26,061 nucleotides of DNA from DASYSA01 sp036003885 (GCA_036003885.1 DASYSA010000104.1:1-26061); one strand, 5' to 3'. Shown: positions 1-8,420, counted from the stretch's first letter. The notes: a model not told the origin generated them from the letters alone. A program made the numbers and translations.

Positions 1-19
1 GGTGCGGTGGGATTGTATA

Positions 20-110
20 GGATTTAGGATCCAGGAGCCAGGAGCCAGGATCTAGGATTTAGGATTTAGGATCCTAAATCCTAGATCCTAAATCCTAGAT
101 CCTAGATCCT
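20..110. repeat. Heptamer array A (inverted, 13 units), overlaps the 3' end of the soluble hybrid kinase
   Basis: Thirteen consecutive 7-nt units are in perfect register. Seven are of the form GGATTTA/GGATCTA/GGATCCA/GGAGCCA (20-68), a GGATCC palindrome forms the centre (69-74), and five are of the form AAATCCT/AGATCCT (76-110). The two arms are imperfect reverse complements and can fold into a long hairpin. On the minus strand the array encodes the last residues of the upstream kinase and its TAG stop (88-90). Units of this array carry TAG/TAA in the 7-codon cycle, unlike the arrays found inside genes. A terminator-like role for the hairpin is possible but there is no T-tract. Confidence 0.9.
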
Positions 111-3100
111 GGACCGTGGCCAGTGCCGACAGAGACGCGCACAGCCGCATCATCTCTTGCCTCAGCACCACAAGCGCTTCCTCAGCGCCTGTCAGGTCAT
201 CGCTACGGCCCATGATCTCCAGAGCTCCAACAGCGTCAACCGCTTGCTGAGCATTGAAGTTCGACGCGCTGCCCCTCAACGCATGCGCTGCTCGTTCAAG
301 CCTGCTGCTGTCCCGCTGAGCGACTGCTTCTGCTATCTCAGTCATCCGCACCGGATAGTCGTCGAGGAAGAGTTGCGCTATTTGATGCACCAGCTCCTGG
401 TCACCTTCGAAGCAATCGACGGCAACCGCCCCGTCCACGCTGGACAATCGCTTCGCTTCGAGAGTCTCCACCGCGCGGTACAAAGTCTCGAACAACTCCC
501 TGGCCCTGATTGGCTTCGAGACATAAGCGTCCATTCCTGCTGCAATGCAGCGCTCCTTGTCACCTGTGATAGCGTACGCAGTCATCGCAATGATAGGAAT
601 ATGAGTGCCTGTGCTCAGCTCTCTTTCGCGTATAGCGGCAGTCGCCTCGAATCCATTCATCTCAGGCATCTGCACGTCCATAAAAATTACATCCAACTCC
701 GCGCACTCCACCGCCGCCACCGCTTCTCTCCCGGTTCCCGCAATCATCACCGTGTGGCCGCCCTTTTCAAGCATCCGCTTCGCGACTCTTTGATTCACCG
801 CGTTGTCTTCGGCAACCAGTATGCACAATGACTTGCCAACCGCAGGCACGCAAGTAGTCTCTTCCAACTCAAGATCCGGCAAACCGTTCGTCTCTCCGCT
901 GCTCAAGCTGAATCGTGCGGTGAAGTGAAACGTGGATCCGGGGGGTTGCGGATTGCGGGTTGCGGATTGCGGATTGGGACTGTCGAATTTCGAATCTTTA
1001 ATTTCGACTTTCGGATTGGGCGGGATTGAGTCGGCAATCCCCAATCCGCGATCCGCAATCCGCGATCCGCAATCGTTTATCCGCAATCCGCAGTCCCCCG
1101 GGCTTTCGACCCATATGCGTCCGCCCATCAGTTCTACAAGCTGGGTTGTGATCGCCAGGCCTAACCCTGTGCCGCCATATCTGCGCGTAGTGGAACCATC
1201 GGCCTGGGCGAAGGCTTCGAAGATCACCTGTTGCTTGTCCTCGGGTATCCCGATCCCGGTGTCGCTTACCGCAAAATGCAGAAACACCTCTGCGCCTATC
1301 TGAGCTTCTGTGTCCACCTGGACAACCACGCAGCCGGACTCGGTAAACTTGATGGCGTTGCCGATGAGGTTCACCAGCACTTGCCGCAGTCGCCCCGGAT
1401 CCATTATCAGCCTGCCCGGCACCATGGGGCCTACGTTGCAGATAAGAGCGAGGCCCTTCTCGTCGGCGCGAACCCTCAGGGTTTTGATCACGTTTGCCAG
1501 ACCTTCCTGCAAATCGAAGTCGATCGGATCGAGCTCGAACTTTCCGGCTTCAATCTTCGAGAAATCGAGTATGTCGTTGATAACGTCCAGAAGGGCGTCA
1601 GCCGATAGACTTACCATGTTGAGGTATTCGCGTTGCTCTGGCGTAAGTTCAGTGTCGAGCGCGAGCGCGGTCATTCCCATGATGCCATTCATCGGAGTTC
1701 GAATCTCGTGGCTCATATTGGCCAGAAACTCACTCTTTGCCCGGCTCGCGCTCTCGGCTGTTTCCTTAGCCTTTTGGAGTTCCGTGGCTACCCGTTGTCG
1801 CAGAGTTACGTCACGGACAATGCTGACCCAGGCGCGGCGGCCCTGATACTCGATTTCGTCGGAGAGAATCTCTACGTCTATCCTCCGGCCGTTCCTGGCC
1901 ACGTGAGTGCCAATGTTGCGGTCGAGACGGTCGAAGTCTTCAGGGACGTGAAGGTCAAACGGCGTCATCAAGCGCAACTCGTCCATCGAGTAGCCGTACA
2001 GACGGTGAACCGCTTCGTTGCAATCCAGGAACCGATGAGTTTCGCCGTCGAAGATGAACATCGGATCGGCAATGCGGTTGAACAACAAGTGATACTGTCG
2101 CTCGCTTTCTCGCAGCGCTTCCTCGGAGCGCTTGCGCTCAGTGATGTCGCGGCAGTTGACCACGACTCCGGAAACGCCGGAGCCATAGGCGACGGGCCGG
2201 CTCATGGACTCAATCACCCGCCAGGATCCATCCTGGTGTCGGATCCTGAATTCAATTGCGATGTTTTGATTCTGTCCAGAGATAGTTTGCTCAAAAGACG
2301 CCCGTACAAATGGGAAGTCCTCAGGGTGAATCCACTGAAACGCGCTGGCGCCGAACAGATCCGCGACTTGATACCCGAGCACTCGGGTGATTGACGGGCT
2401 CACGTACTTTATGGAACCGTCTGTGTCGATGACCAGGATGATGTCAGAGCCATCCTCAACCAGCGAGCGGAACTGCCCTTCGCTCTTCTCCAGCGCCTCC
2501 TGAACGTGCTTGCGGCCAGTGACGTCGTGGGCAAGAACGAGCCGGGCCGAGTGGCCGCCAAAATCCAACACGTGAGACGAAATTTCAACGTCGATGACGC
2601 TTGCGTCCTTCCTCCTGTGTTTCCAGCGGTTCAGGTTGGCGACCACCCGTGGGGCGTTAGAGACTCTTTCAAGAAGGCCGGGCAGGTCTTCGGGAAGCCG
2701 AATGTCTGCGATTGTCATTCCAAGGAATTCGTCTTGTGAGTATCCGTAGTGTTCGATCGCTGCGTCATTGACCGCCAGGAAGTTGAGACTCTCGACGTCG
2801 AAGACCCACATCGGATGCGGATTGCTCTCGAACAGCAAGCGATATCGCTCTTCGCTCTCCTGCAGAGCCTTCTCGGCCTGCTTACGGGCGGTTATGTCGA
2901 TGAATGTTCCCTCGACTGTCGAAGACGCGCCATCGCGGAGCATGCTCACATTCGCAAGCACCCAGATCTGGCTCCCGTCCTTCTTCTTACCCCGGCACTC
3001 ATAATTGCTGAGGCTTCCGTTCTCGAGCAGGAGCTTAATGATGCCCTGTCGTTCTTCGGGATCAAAATAGAATTCCCATATTGACCGAGAGAGTGCGGCC

Positions 3101-4155
3101 TCGCGAGAGTCATAGCCGAGTATTTTCGCGCCGGCTTCATTAACATCGATGAGCGTGCCATCCAGCGCGCTCCGATATACACCGGCCAGGTTACGCTCAA
3201 AGAGCAATCGGTAGCGTTCCTCCGACGCCCGCAACGTGTCCTCTGCTCGCTTCCGCTCGGTTATGTCGAAAACGGTGGCCAGCACAGCCTCCTGACCCTG
3301 AAACCGTATCGAGGCGGCAGAGAGGTCAACCCATCGTTCTTCGCCGCTCCTGGTTACCATCCTGGTCTCATATCGATCGAGTACTTCTTCGCCTCTTTGC
3401 CGGCCAGGTGCGATCTGTTTGACGGCATCGCGACAGTCGGGGTGGATAAGATTCCAGGTCGTCATCGTCAACAGTTCCTGGCGGCTATATCCCGTCAGGC
3501 GCTCCAAAGCCGAATTGAAGTATGCGACGCGTGCGCCCTGGTAGATGAAGATGCTCGCCGAAACAGTCTCGGTCAACGAACGGAACAGCTCTTCACTCTC
3601 GCGCCGCGCCTGCTCTGCCCGTGTGCGCTCGATTCCAATGCTGGCCAGGTGCGCGGCCATCTCGACGAACTCTGTTTCGCTGGAACTCGGATCGCGAGGA
3701 GGCCGAAAACTGACTTCGAAGGTCCCAAGCACCTCACCGGTGGAAGACCAGATGTTCGTGAGCCAGGTGGCTCCTACCGCAGGGCTCAATCCCGTATCGC
3801 CCGTATCGGCAGCCCTGGCCGCAATGATGGCATTCTCTCCTCGATGAACGGCGATCCCGGCCGGTGAAACCCTGGAACTCACGTCCGCGTTGTCTGGCGC
3901 GGCCTCGTAATCTCCGTGGAGGCCGGGCGCGGAAACTGAGCTTGAGCTCTCACTTCCCTGGCCCAGGAGAGTAACCGAACAGGTTGCGCCGGCTGCCTCG
4001 TCTTCCACCATATGTCTGAGCCAGTCGAACACTTCCAGTAGCGGCGCGCCCATAGCAAGCATCTCCAGGATGCGATTCTGTCCCGATACCACAGCCTTCC
4101 TGGCTTCGTCTTCGATCACACCCAGACTGCTCTCCTTGTTCGCTCGTTCAATCAT
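88..4155 (-). CDS. Soluble hybrid sensor histidine kinase, GAF-PAS(x5)-HisKA-HATPase-REC-HPt
   Basis: A 1355-residue phosphorelay kinase without membrane segments, so probably cytoplasmic. The order is a degenerate GAF-like region (about 30-180), five PAS/PAC units (about 188-300, 313-425, 437-549, 560-676, 688-790), HisKA with phospho-acceptor His816 in MSHEIRTP, an HATPase with the DTGIGIP and GGTGLGL boxes (about 920-1080), a receiver with Asp1160 in FMDVQMPEMNG, and an HPt with His1291 in AAHALRGS. The fifth PAS is short in its middle. A heptamer-repeat array encodes residues about 1020-1071, between WVES and GSTFHFT of the ATPase, where relatives have only a short turn. A second array encodes the last few residues and the stop. 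The start ATG lies 15 nt after the preceding kinase and has GGGAG four bases upstream. Ligands and the final response regulator are unknown. No DNA-binding output domain is present. Confidence 0.93.
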   Translation of the reverse strand: MIERANKESSLGVIEDEARKAVVSGQNRILEMLAMGAPLLEVFDWLRHMVEDEAAGATCSVTLLGQGSESSSSVSAPGLHGDYEAAPDNADVSSRVSPAGIAVHRGENAIIAARAADTGDTGLSPAVGATWLTNIWSSTGEVLGTFEVSFRPPRDPSSSETEFVEMAAHLASIGIERTRAEQARRESEELFRSLTETVSASIFIYQGARVAYFNSALERLTGYSRQELLTMTTWNLIHPDCRDAVKQIAPGRQRGEEVLDRYETRMVTRSGEERWVDLSAASIRFQGQEAVLATVFDITERKRAEDTLRASEERYRLLFERNLAGVYRSALDGTLIDVNEAGAKILGYDSREAALSRSIWEFYFDPEERQGIIKLLLENGSLSNYECRGKKKDGSQIWVLANVSMLRDGASSTVEGTFIDITARKQAEKALQESEERYRLLFESNPHPMWVFDVESLNFLAVNDAAIEHYGYSQDEFLGMTIADIRLPEDLPGLLERVSNAPRVVANLNRWKHRRKDASVIDVEISSHVLDFGGHSARLVLAHDVTGRKHVQEALEKSEGQFRSLVEDGSDIILVIDTDGSIKYVSPSITRVLGYQVADLFGASAFQWIHPEDFPFVRASFEQTISGQNQNIAIEFRIRHQDGSWRVIESMSRPVAYGSGVSGVVVNCRDITERKRSEEALRESERQYHLLFNRIADPMFIFDGETHRFLDCNEAVHRLYGYSMDELRLMTPFDLHVPEDFDRLDRNIGTHVARNGRRIDVEILSDEIEYQGRRAWVSIVRDVTLRQRVATELQKAKETAESASRAKSEFLANMSHEIRTPMNGIMGMTALALDTELTPEQREYLNMVSLSADALLDVINDILDFSKIEAGKFELDPIDFDLQEGLANVIKTLRVRADEKGLALICNVGPMVPGRLIMDPGRLRQVLVNLIGNAIKFTESGCVVVQVDTEAQIGAEVFLHFAVSDTGIGIPEDKQQVIFEAFAQADGSTTRRYGGTGLGLAITTQLVELMGGRIWVESPGDCGLRINDCGSRIADRGLGIADSIPPNPKVEIKDSKFDSPNPQSATRNPQPPGSTFHFTARFSLSSGETNGLPDLELEETTCVPAVGKSLCILVAEDNAVNQRVAKRMLEKGGHTVMIAGTGREAVAAVECAELDVIFMDVQMPEMNGFEATAAIRERELSTGTHIPIIAMTAYAITGDKERCIAAGMDAYVSKPIRARELFETLYRAVETLEAKRLSSVDGAVAVDCFEGDQELVHQIAQLFLDDYPVRMTEIAEAVAQRDSSRLERAAHALRGSASNFNAQQAVDAVGALEIMGRSDDLTGAEEALVVLRQEMMRLCASLSALATVQDLGSRI
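943..1096. repeat. Heptamer array B (22 units) inside the soluble hybrid kinase gene
   Basis: Twenty-two 7-nt units run without a register slip. Five are GGATTGC-type (943-977), a middle part includes GAATTTC/TAATTTC-type units (978-1033), and nine are GCAATCC/GCGATCC-type (1034-1096), which are the reverse complement of the first block. Read as protein on the minus strand it gives 7-residue periods such as DCGLRIN, DCGSRIA and DRGLGIA, later SATRNPQ. The frame of the kinase is intact through it. Neither GGATTGC nor its complement produces a stop codon in any frame. Confidence 0.93.
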
Positions 4156-4170
4156 CGTCTCCCATTGCCA

Positions 4171-7100
4171 TCAAGCCGCGACTTCGATGCGGAACGCTGC
4201 AAGCGCAGCGCCGATCCGTCGCATCTCCGCTTCGAGCCTCGTGAATTTGTCTTCGGCGCCCTGGAGATCACCATTGCGTCCCATTAGTTCCAGGCTCTGT
4301 GCCAGATCCACAGCCGTGGTCACCTGGAAATTGCTAACGCCCCCCCTGAGACTGTGAGCGGCTTCCTTTATTCGGCTGCTGGACCCGTCCCGTATCCCTT
4401 CGCGCAGCTCGCCGAGAAGCACAGGATAGGTTTCGAGGAATAATGTCACAAGCTCGCTCAACAACTCTGGATCTCCGTCTACCTGCGCGAGCATTGCCGA
4501 TCGATCGACTACATTATTATCATCAGGTTCGACTCTTTCTGACTCTGGCGGCGGCGCCAGCCTGGCGATGAGGCCGAACAGGTGCTCCGAATTGATTGGC
4601 TTGGACACATAGCCGTCCATACCCGCAGCAAGGCACCGTTCCTCGTCCCCTTTTATCGCGTGGGCGGTCATCGCAATGATGGGAATGTGCCTGCCGGTGG
4701 TCTCCTCTTGTTGCCGTATCGCAGCAGTGGCTTCGAAGCCATTCAACTCCGGCATCTGCACATCCATTAGCACAAGGTCGAACTGCTGCTCGGCAAGCAG
4801 GGCCAGCGCCTTCAGTCCATTGTCGGCTACGGCTGCGTCGTACCCCTTCTTTTCGAGCAAGCGCAGCGCGAGCCTCTGGTTCACAATGTTGTCCTCAGCA
4901 ATCAACACTCGTATCCGCTTCACGGTCTCGGCTTGTGAGCTCGCTGTGATGGTCGGCATTTTACTCTCCTCCACTGCCCGCATTCCCAGGGCGGACTTGA
5001 TGGCACTCAACAACTCGTTGGGTCTGATTGGTTTGATAAGGTAGCTGGCGATTCCAATTTCGTGGCAGCGAACGTTGCTGCGCTGCTGGTCCGCAGACGA
5101 CAACATCATTACGGTAGTTCCGGCAAATTCGGGATTGCCCATTATCCGGATAGCAGTCTCGAAGCCGTCCATATCGGGCATGTCGGCATCAAGCAGGACA
5201 AGCGCGAACGGTCGACCCGAAGCGCTGGCGCTTGACAGCATATCGAGCGCCGCCTGACCTCCTCCTGCCATTGCAGGCTCCATCCGCCAGTGAGTAAGCA
5301 AACTGTCAAGAATGCGCCTGTTGGTTGCATTGTCATCGACTACCAGCACTCGCGTCCCCTGCAGTTCTGCCTGCTGAGTCACCAGCCCGGGGAGTGCGCC
5401 CTGCTGCATCTTGAAAGCGACGGTGAAGTGGAAAGAGCTGCCGGTCCCCGCCGATTGCGGATGGCGGATTGCCGGTTGCGGATCGGCAATTTCGAAATTC
5501 GAATTTCGAAATTCGAAATTCCCCTGGCTTTCAACCCATAGACGCCCTCCCATCATTGCAACGAGTTGGGACGATATCGCCAGGCCAAGACCTGTGCCTC
5601 CATACCTGCGATTGGTAGAGCCGTCCGCCTGAGCAAAGGCTTCAAAGATCACTTCCTGCTTCTCAGCCGGGATGCCGATGCCGGTGTCCCGGACGATGAA
5701 GAGCAACAGCACATCGTCTTCTGTCTGCTTCTCCGATCTCACCTCAACATTGATCTCACCGTGCTCGGTAAACTTGATGGCGTTTCCAACCAGATTGACC
5801 AGCACTTGACGCAGCCGTCCGGAATCGCCGATCAACGCCGTCGGAACCTCGGGCGGCACGTAGCAGGTCAACTCCAGCCCCTTCTGCTCGGCCCTCAGGG
5901 CCAGCGTCTTCATCGTGTCGCAGGAGATCTCCTGAAGATCGAAGGCGACCGGATCCAACTCGAGTTTGCCTGCTTCGATCTTTGAGAAATCGAGAATGTC
6001 GTTTATCACACTGAGCATTGAGTCGGCCGAAAGTTTCACCAGGTCGAGGTACTCGCGTTGTTCGACAGAGAGTTGGGTATCGAGGGCGAGTTCAGTCATT
6101 CCGATGATGCCGTTCATAGGAGTGCGAATCTCGTGACTCATGTTAGCCAGGAACTCGCTCTTGGTTCGGCTGGCGGCCTCGGCAACCTGTTTGGCTCGCC
6201 GCAACTCATCCTCCGCTCGCTTTCGTTCGGAGATGTCGCGAAGGGTCCCCCGGAATCCGCTCGGCTCACCGTTCGAATCCCTGATCAGCGTTACTGAAGT
6301 CTCCACGAATATCTTCTGCCCGGTCCGGTTGGTGATCTCGTAGTCGACGACTCTCGCCGGCTGTCCCGTTCGAAAGACTTCGTTGAAGGCCTTGTAGACC
6401 AGGCGGGCATTTGCTTCATCCGTGTAGGCGCGATTGTTCATTCCAAACAGCTCGGCTTCTGTGTATCCGAAAACCTCGCAAAGCGCGCGATTGGCAAGCG
6501 TAAAGTTGCCACTCAGATCCACTTCGTAGAATCCATCCTCAACATCCCAGAGAATCGCTCGATACTTCTCCTCGCTCTCCCGCATCGCCGCCTCGGCGCG
6601 GGTGCGTTCCGCTATCTCGTCCCGCAGTTCCCTCGTGCGCTCGGCGACTCGCAGTTCCAAACCATGTCGAGCATCCTGCAGCTCGCCGTCTCGGTTCTGA
6701 ATCTGGGCCAGCATGTGATTGAACCCATCAATGAGCTTGCCCAATTCATCCTGGCTATCCTTGACCGCGCGTATCGAGTAGTCCTTTTCTTCCGACACTG
6801 CCCTCGCGGTCTCCACCAGACGGAGGACAGGCGCCGAAATCGAGCGCTGAAGCCATGAAGACAGCAGGAAGGCCACCAGCAAAGATGCGAGAAGTACGAT
6901 GGCTACGGTGATTTCGTCCTGGCGCAAACGGGAATGCAACTCGCCAAGGTCGGATTCTATGTAGAGCGTCCCTATCGGCTCGCCCTGCAAGACAATGGTC
7001 TGAAACAGATTGAACCGGTCTCCTTCGAAATAGGTGCCGTCCTCCCGAACGGCCGGCGGCTTAGAGTCTCCGGCCGAGTCGCCGCGAACATAAGTGGCAA

Positions 7101-7389
7101 AGGGCGTATTGTGTTCTGAGTAGATGCAAGCCGACACGACGTGGGGCTTGGCTCGCAGGGACGAGAGAATCTCCTCCGCCGAAGCCTGGTCCCCAAAAGC
7201 CATGGCGGCAGTGCTGTTTGCGCCGATTATCCTGGCCACTGCCGACAGGTTCCGCGTCATCACCTTGCGCACTGAAACCTGGTCGTAGGCAACGATCGCA
7301 GCACAGGCGATCAGCAACGAGATGCTGGAGGTCAGCATGATGATTGCCGTCAGTTTTCGTCTGATTGGAATGTTTCTGAAAGCTTTCAT
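4171..7389 (-). CDS. Membrane hybrid sensor histidine kinase, CHASE8-HAMP-PAS-HisKA-HATPase-REC-REC-HPt
   Basis: A 1072-residue inner-membrane phosphorelay kinase. It has TM1 (about 13-35), a periplasmic CHASE8-like domain (about 41-148, with the NLSAVARIIGANSTAAMAFGD region), TM2 (about 158-180), HAMP (about 181-235), a coiled coil, one PAS (about 275-390), HisKA with His419 in MSHEIRTP, an HATPase with DTGIGIP and GGTGLGL, a first receiver with Asp734, a second receiver with Asp876, and an HPt with His1012 in AAHSLRGG. Residues about 623-646 are encoded by a heptamer array in the WVES...GSSFHFT loop. CHASE8 is the sensor domain of the diguanylate cyclase YfiN, which is held off by periplasmic YfiR. 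A YfiR-like gene ends 15 nt upstream, so that protein is the likely periplasmic partner. This kinase and the next one are paralogues from HisKA to HPt. The AraC-type or other output regulator is not identifiable. Confidence 0.93.
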   Translation of the reverse strand: MKAFRNIPIRRKLTAIIMLTSSISLLIACAAIVAYDQVSVRKVMTRNLSAVARIIGANSTAAMAFGDQASAEEILSSLRAKPHVVSACIYSEHNTPFATYVRGDSAGDSKPPAVREDGTYFEGDRFNLFQTIVLQGEPIGTLYIESDLGELHSRLRQDEITVAIVLLASLLVAFLLSSWLQRSISAPVLRLVETARAVSEEKDYSIRAVKDSQDELGKLIDGFNHMLAQIQNRDGELQDARHGLELRVAERTRELRDEIAERTRAEAAMRESEEKYRAILWDVEDGFYEVDLSGNFTLANRALCEVFGYTEAELFGMNNRAYTDEANARLVYKAFNEVFRTGQPARVVDYEITNRTGQKIFVETSVTLIRDSNGEPSGFRGTLRDISERKRAEDELRRAKQVAEAASRTKSEFLANMSHEIRTPMNGIIGMTELALDTQLSVEQREYLDLVKLSADSMLSVINDILDFSKIEAGKLELDPVAFDLQEISCDTMKTLALRAEQKGLELTCYVPPEVPTALIGDSGRLRQVLVNLVGNAIKFTEHGEINVEVRSEKQTEDDVLLLFIVRDTGIGIPAEKQEVIFEAFAQADGSTNRRYGGTGLGLAISSQLVAMMGGRLWVESQGNFEFRNSNFEIADPQPAIRHPQSAGTGSSFHFTVAFKMQQGALPGLVTQQAELQGTRVLVVDDNATNRRILDSLLTHWRMEPAMAGGGQAALDMLSSASASGRPFALVLLDADMPDMDGFETAIRIMGNPEFAGTTVMMLSSADQQRSNVRCHEIGIASYLIKPIRPNELLSAIKSALGMRAVEESKMPTITASSQAETVKRIRVLIAEDNIVNQRLALRLLEKKGYDAAVADNGLKALALLAEQQFDLVLMDVQMPELNGFEATAAIRQQEETTGRHIPIIAMTAHAIKGDEERCLAAGMDGYVSKPINSEHLFGLIARLAPPPESERVEPDDNNVVDRSAMLAQVDGDPELLSELVTLFLETYPVLLGELREGIRDGSSSRIKEAAHSLRGGVSNFQVTTAVDLAQSLELMGRNGDLQGAEDKFTRLEAEMRRIGAALAAFRIEVAA
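5453..5522. repeat. Heptamer array C (10 units) inside the membrane hybrid kinase gene
   Basis: Ten 7-nt units are in register. Four or five are GATTGCG-type (5453-5480, then GATCGGC), followed by five AATTTCG/AAATTCG-type units (5488-5522). On the minus strand it encodes 7-residue periods (NFEFRNS, NFEIADP, QPAIRHP). It occupies the same loop of the ATPase domain as array B in the neighbouring kinase, and uses the same two unit families in a different order and number. No stop occurs in any of the six frames of the two unit types. Confidence 0.92.
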
Positions 7390-7404
7390 ACTGAACTACA
7401 CCCG

Positions 7405-7956
7405 TTAGTTGATCACGCTTTTGGCTAGCGACAGGAGCTTCGAACTGATCTTCAGTCCTGCGCGTCTGGCCGTGCCGGCGTTGATCTCAAACCTGACCTT
7501 GCTGCCTTCCATCGTAAGTCTGATCATCCCTCCATTGCTTTCAAACCCTTCCATTTCGCCGACGGTCAACACGCTGGCGCCATCGACACTCGCCACGATC
7601 TGGCCCAGGCGCGTTTTCTCAGATGAGCTAACGAAGAGTACGTGGCAGGACCTGAGGTCCTGGCTCGCGTTCAGCCGCCTAATCTCGATCTGGCGGCCAT
7701 TCGCAGTCTTGCCGACTACGGAATCGAGCGATCCTTGAAATGGATCGTCCCCCACAACCCCGACGACAACCGGCGCGCTGTCGTCGGAAAAGGCTTCGGC
7801 CGGCCACTCCACGAACTTTGCGAAGTTGTACAGAATTGCGGCCTTCAGTTCATACTCGCTCGCTTCTTTTGCCGCCGCATTGGACGTGTTGATCGGCGTA
7901 AGCACCGTGGCGGCCAGCGTCAAACAGAGTATCCTGACTAATATTCTTTGCCTCAT
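7405..7956 (-). CDS. YfiR-like periplasmic protein (DUF4154)
   Basis: From the ATG at 7956 the product is about 183 residues and starts with a Sec signal peptide (MRQRILVRILCLTLAATVL, then cleavage near SNAAA). An in-frame ATG at 7995 would add 13 residues before the signal peptide and is less likely. The mature part shows the DUF4154/YfiR pattern: YELKAAILYNFAKFVEWP, then a VGVVGDDPF strand, CHVLFVSSSE, GMIRLTMEGSKVRFEINAG and a final KISSKLLSLAKSVI helix. In Pseudomonas YfiR is a periplasmic inhibitor of the CHASE8 diguanylate cyclase YfiN. Here the next gene, 15 nt downstream, carries CHASE8 on a histidine kinase. The mature protein has one cysteine only, so disulfide control as in Pseudomonas YfiR seems unavailable. 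First gene of a three-gene operon. Confidence 0.85.
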   Translation of the reverse strand: MRQRILVRILCLTLAATVLTPINTSNAAAKEASEYELKAAILYNFAKFVEWPAEAFSDDSAPVVVGVVGDDPFQGSLDSVVGKTANGRQIEIRRLNASQDLRSCHVLFVSSSEKTRLGQIVASVDGASVLTVGEMEGFESNGGMIRLTMEGSKVRFEINAGTARRAGLKISSKLLSLAKSVIN

Positions 7957-8334
7957 CGGGCCGTCACACTCCAAGCCTGGAGTTTGGAATTTCATCGGTG
8001 GTCCACTCTTTCGCAGTGCTGCTGGGTAAGTCGCAGCTCTTGCCGCGCCAAATACACCCGGTCTTCATTGGCTCAGGATCGGCCAGACGCGGCAGAACAA
8101 TCCTCGAGGTGCAGTACCGGGGTGAATGGTTGCAAAGACCATTCCATCAAGGGCGACGGAGGCAGCAAACTAAACCGTATCGGCGTGCGACTTAGAAGGC
8201 AGGCACCGTGTTCCTTCTCATTCCAGACATCGGACACGGGACATCTGGGGCAGCCAACTGCCACACATGGGTATTTTCGCCACAATAGTAGCGGATCACC
8301 CCAAAGGAAGGATCGCGTACTTCGAATTGATCCG

Positions 8335-8376
8335 GAATGCGAAATTCGCAATTCGAAATTCGAAATTCGCAATTTC
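8335..8376. repeat. Heptamer array D (6 units) upstream of fur
   Basis: Six 7-nt units in register: GAATGCG, AAATTCG, CAATTCG, AAATTCG, AAATTCG, CAATTTC. Each junction forms TTCGAA or AATTCG self-complementary steps, so the array is palindromic at several registers. The units match the AAATTCG family of array C. It ends 14 nt before the putative -10 box of fur. Confidence 0.88.
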
Positions 8377-8396
8377 CTGGATCACGGGTGTATACT
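8366..8396 (+). promoter_or_regulatory. Candidate fur promoter
   Basis: TATACT at 8391-8396 is a good -10 match, 24 nt before the fur ATG. The only -35-like hexamer at a tolerable distance is TTCGCA (8366-8371, 19-nt spacer), which lies inside heptamer array D. The match at -35 is poor, so the array may have replaced or may form part of the promoter. Not tested beyond the motif match. Confidence 0.4.
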
Positions 8397-8420
8397 CCCG
8401 AGAGCATGAGGCAGTGATTT

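Larger units (their letters stand above)
7996..8420. other. 425-nt divergent intergenic region
   Basis: The region lies between the minus-strand YfiR operon and plus-strand fur. No convincing coding signal was seen; the open frames in it are short and look random. It holds several short inverted repeats: 8124-8130 with 8138-8144 (GAATGGT/ACCATTC), 8206-8214 with 8232-8239 (one bulge), and 8249-8253 with 8258-8262. It ends with heptamer array D and the fur promoter candidate. A structured leader or small RNA is possible but I recognise no known family. Confidence 0.5.

Noticed and set aside
943..1096. Possible CRISPR or minisatellite
   Set aside because: The repeat unit is 7 nt with no spacers, the arms are inverted and it is read in frame as protein, so it is not a CRISPR array.
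157..3867. Many open frames of 60-250 codons on the plus strand opposite the soluble kinase gene
   Set aside because: They lie antisense to a gene with clear domains, have no family features or ribosome sites, and are partly kept open by the stop-free heptamer array.
8121..8200. Possible cyclic-di-GMP (GEMM) riboswitch near GCAAAGACC and CTAAACCG
   Set aside because: Only short fragments recall the motif; the conserved core and tetraloop-receptor arrangement could not be laid out on either strand.
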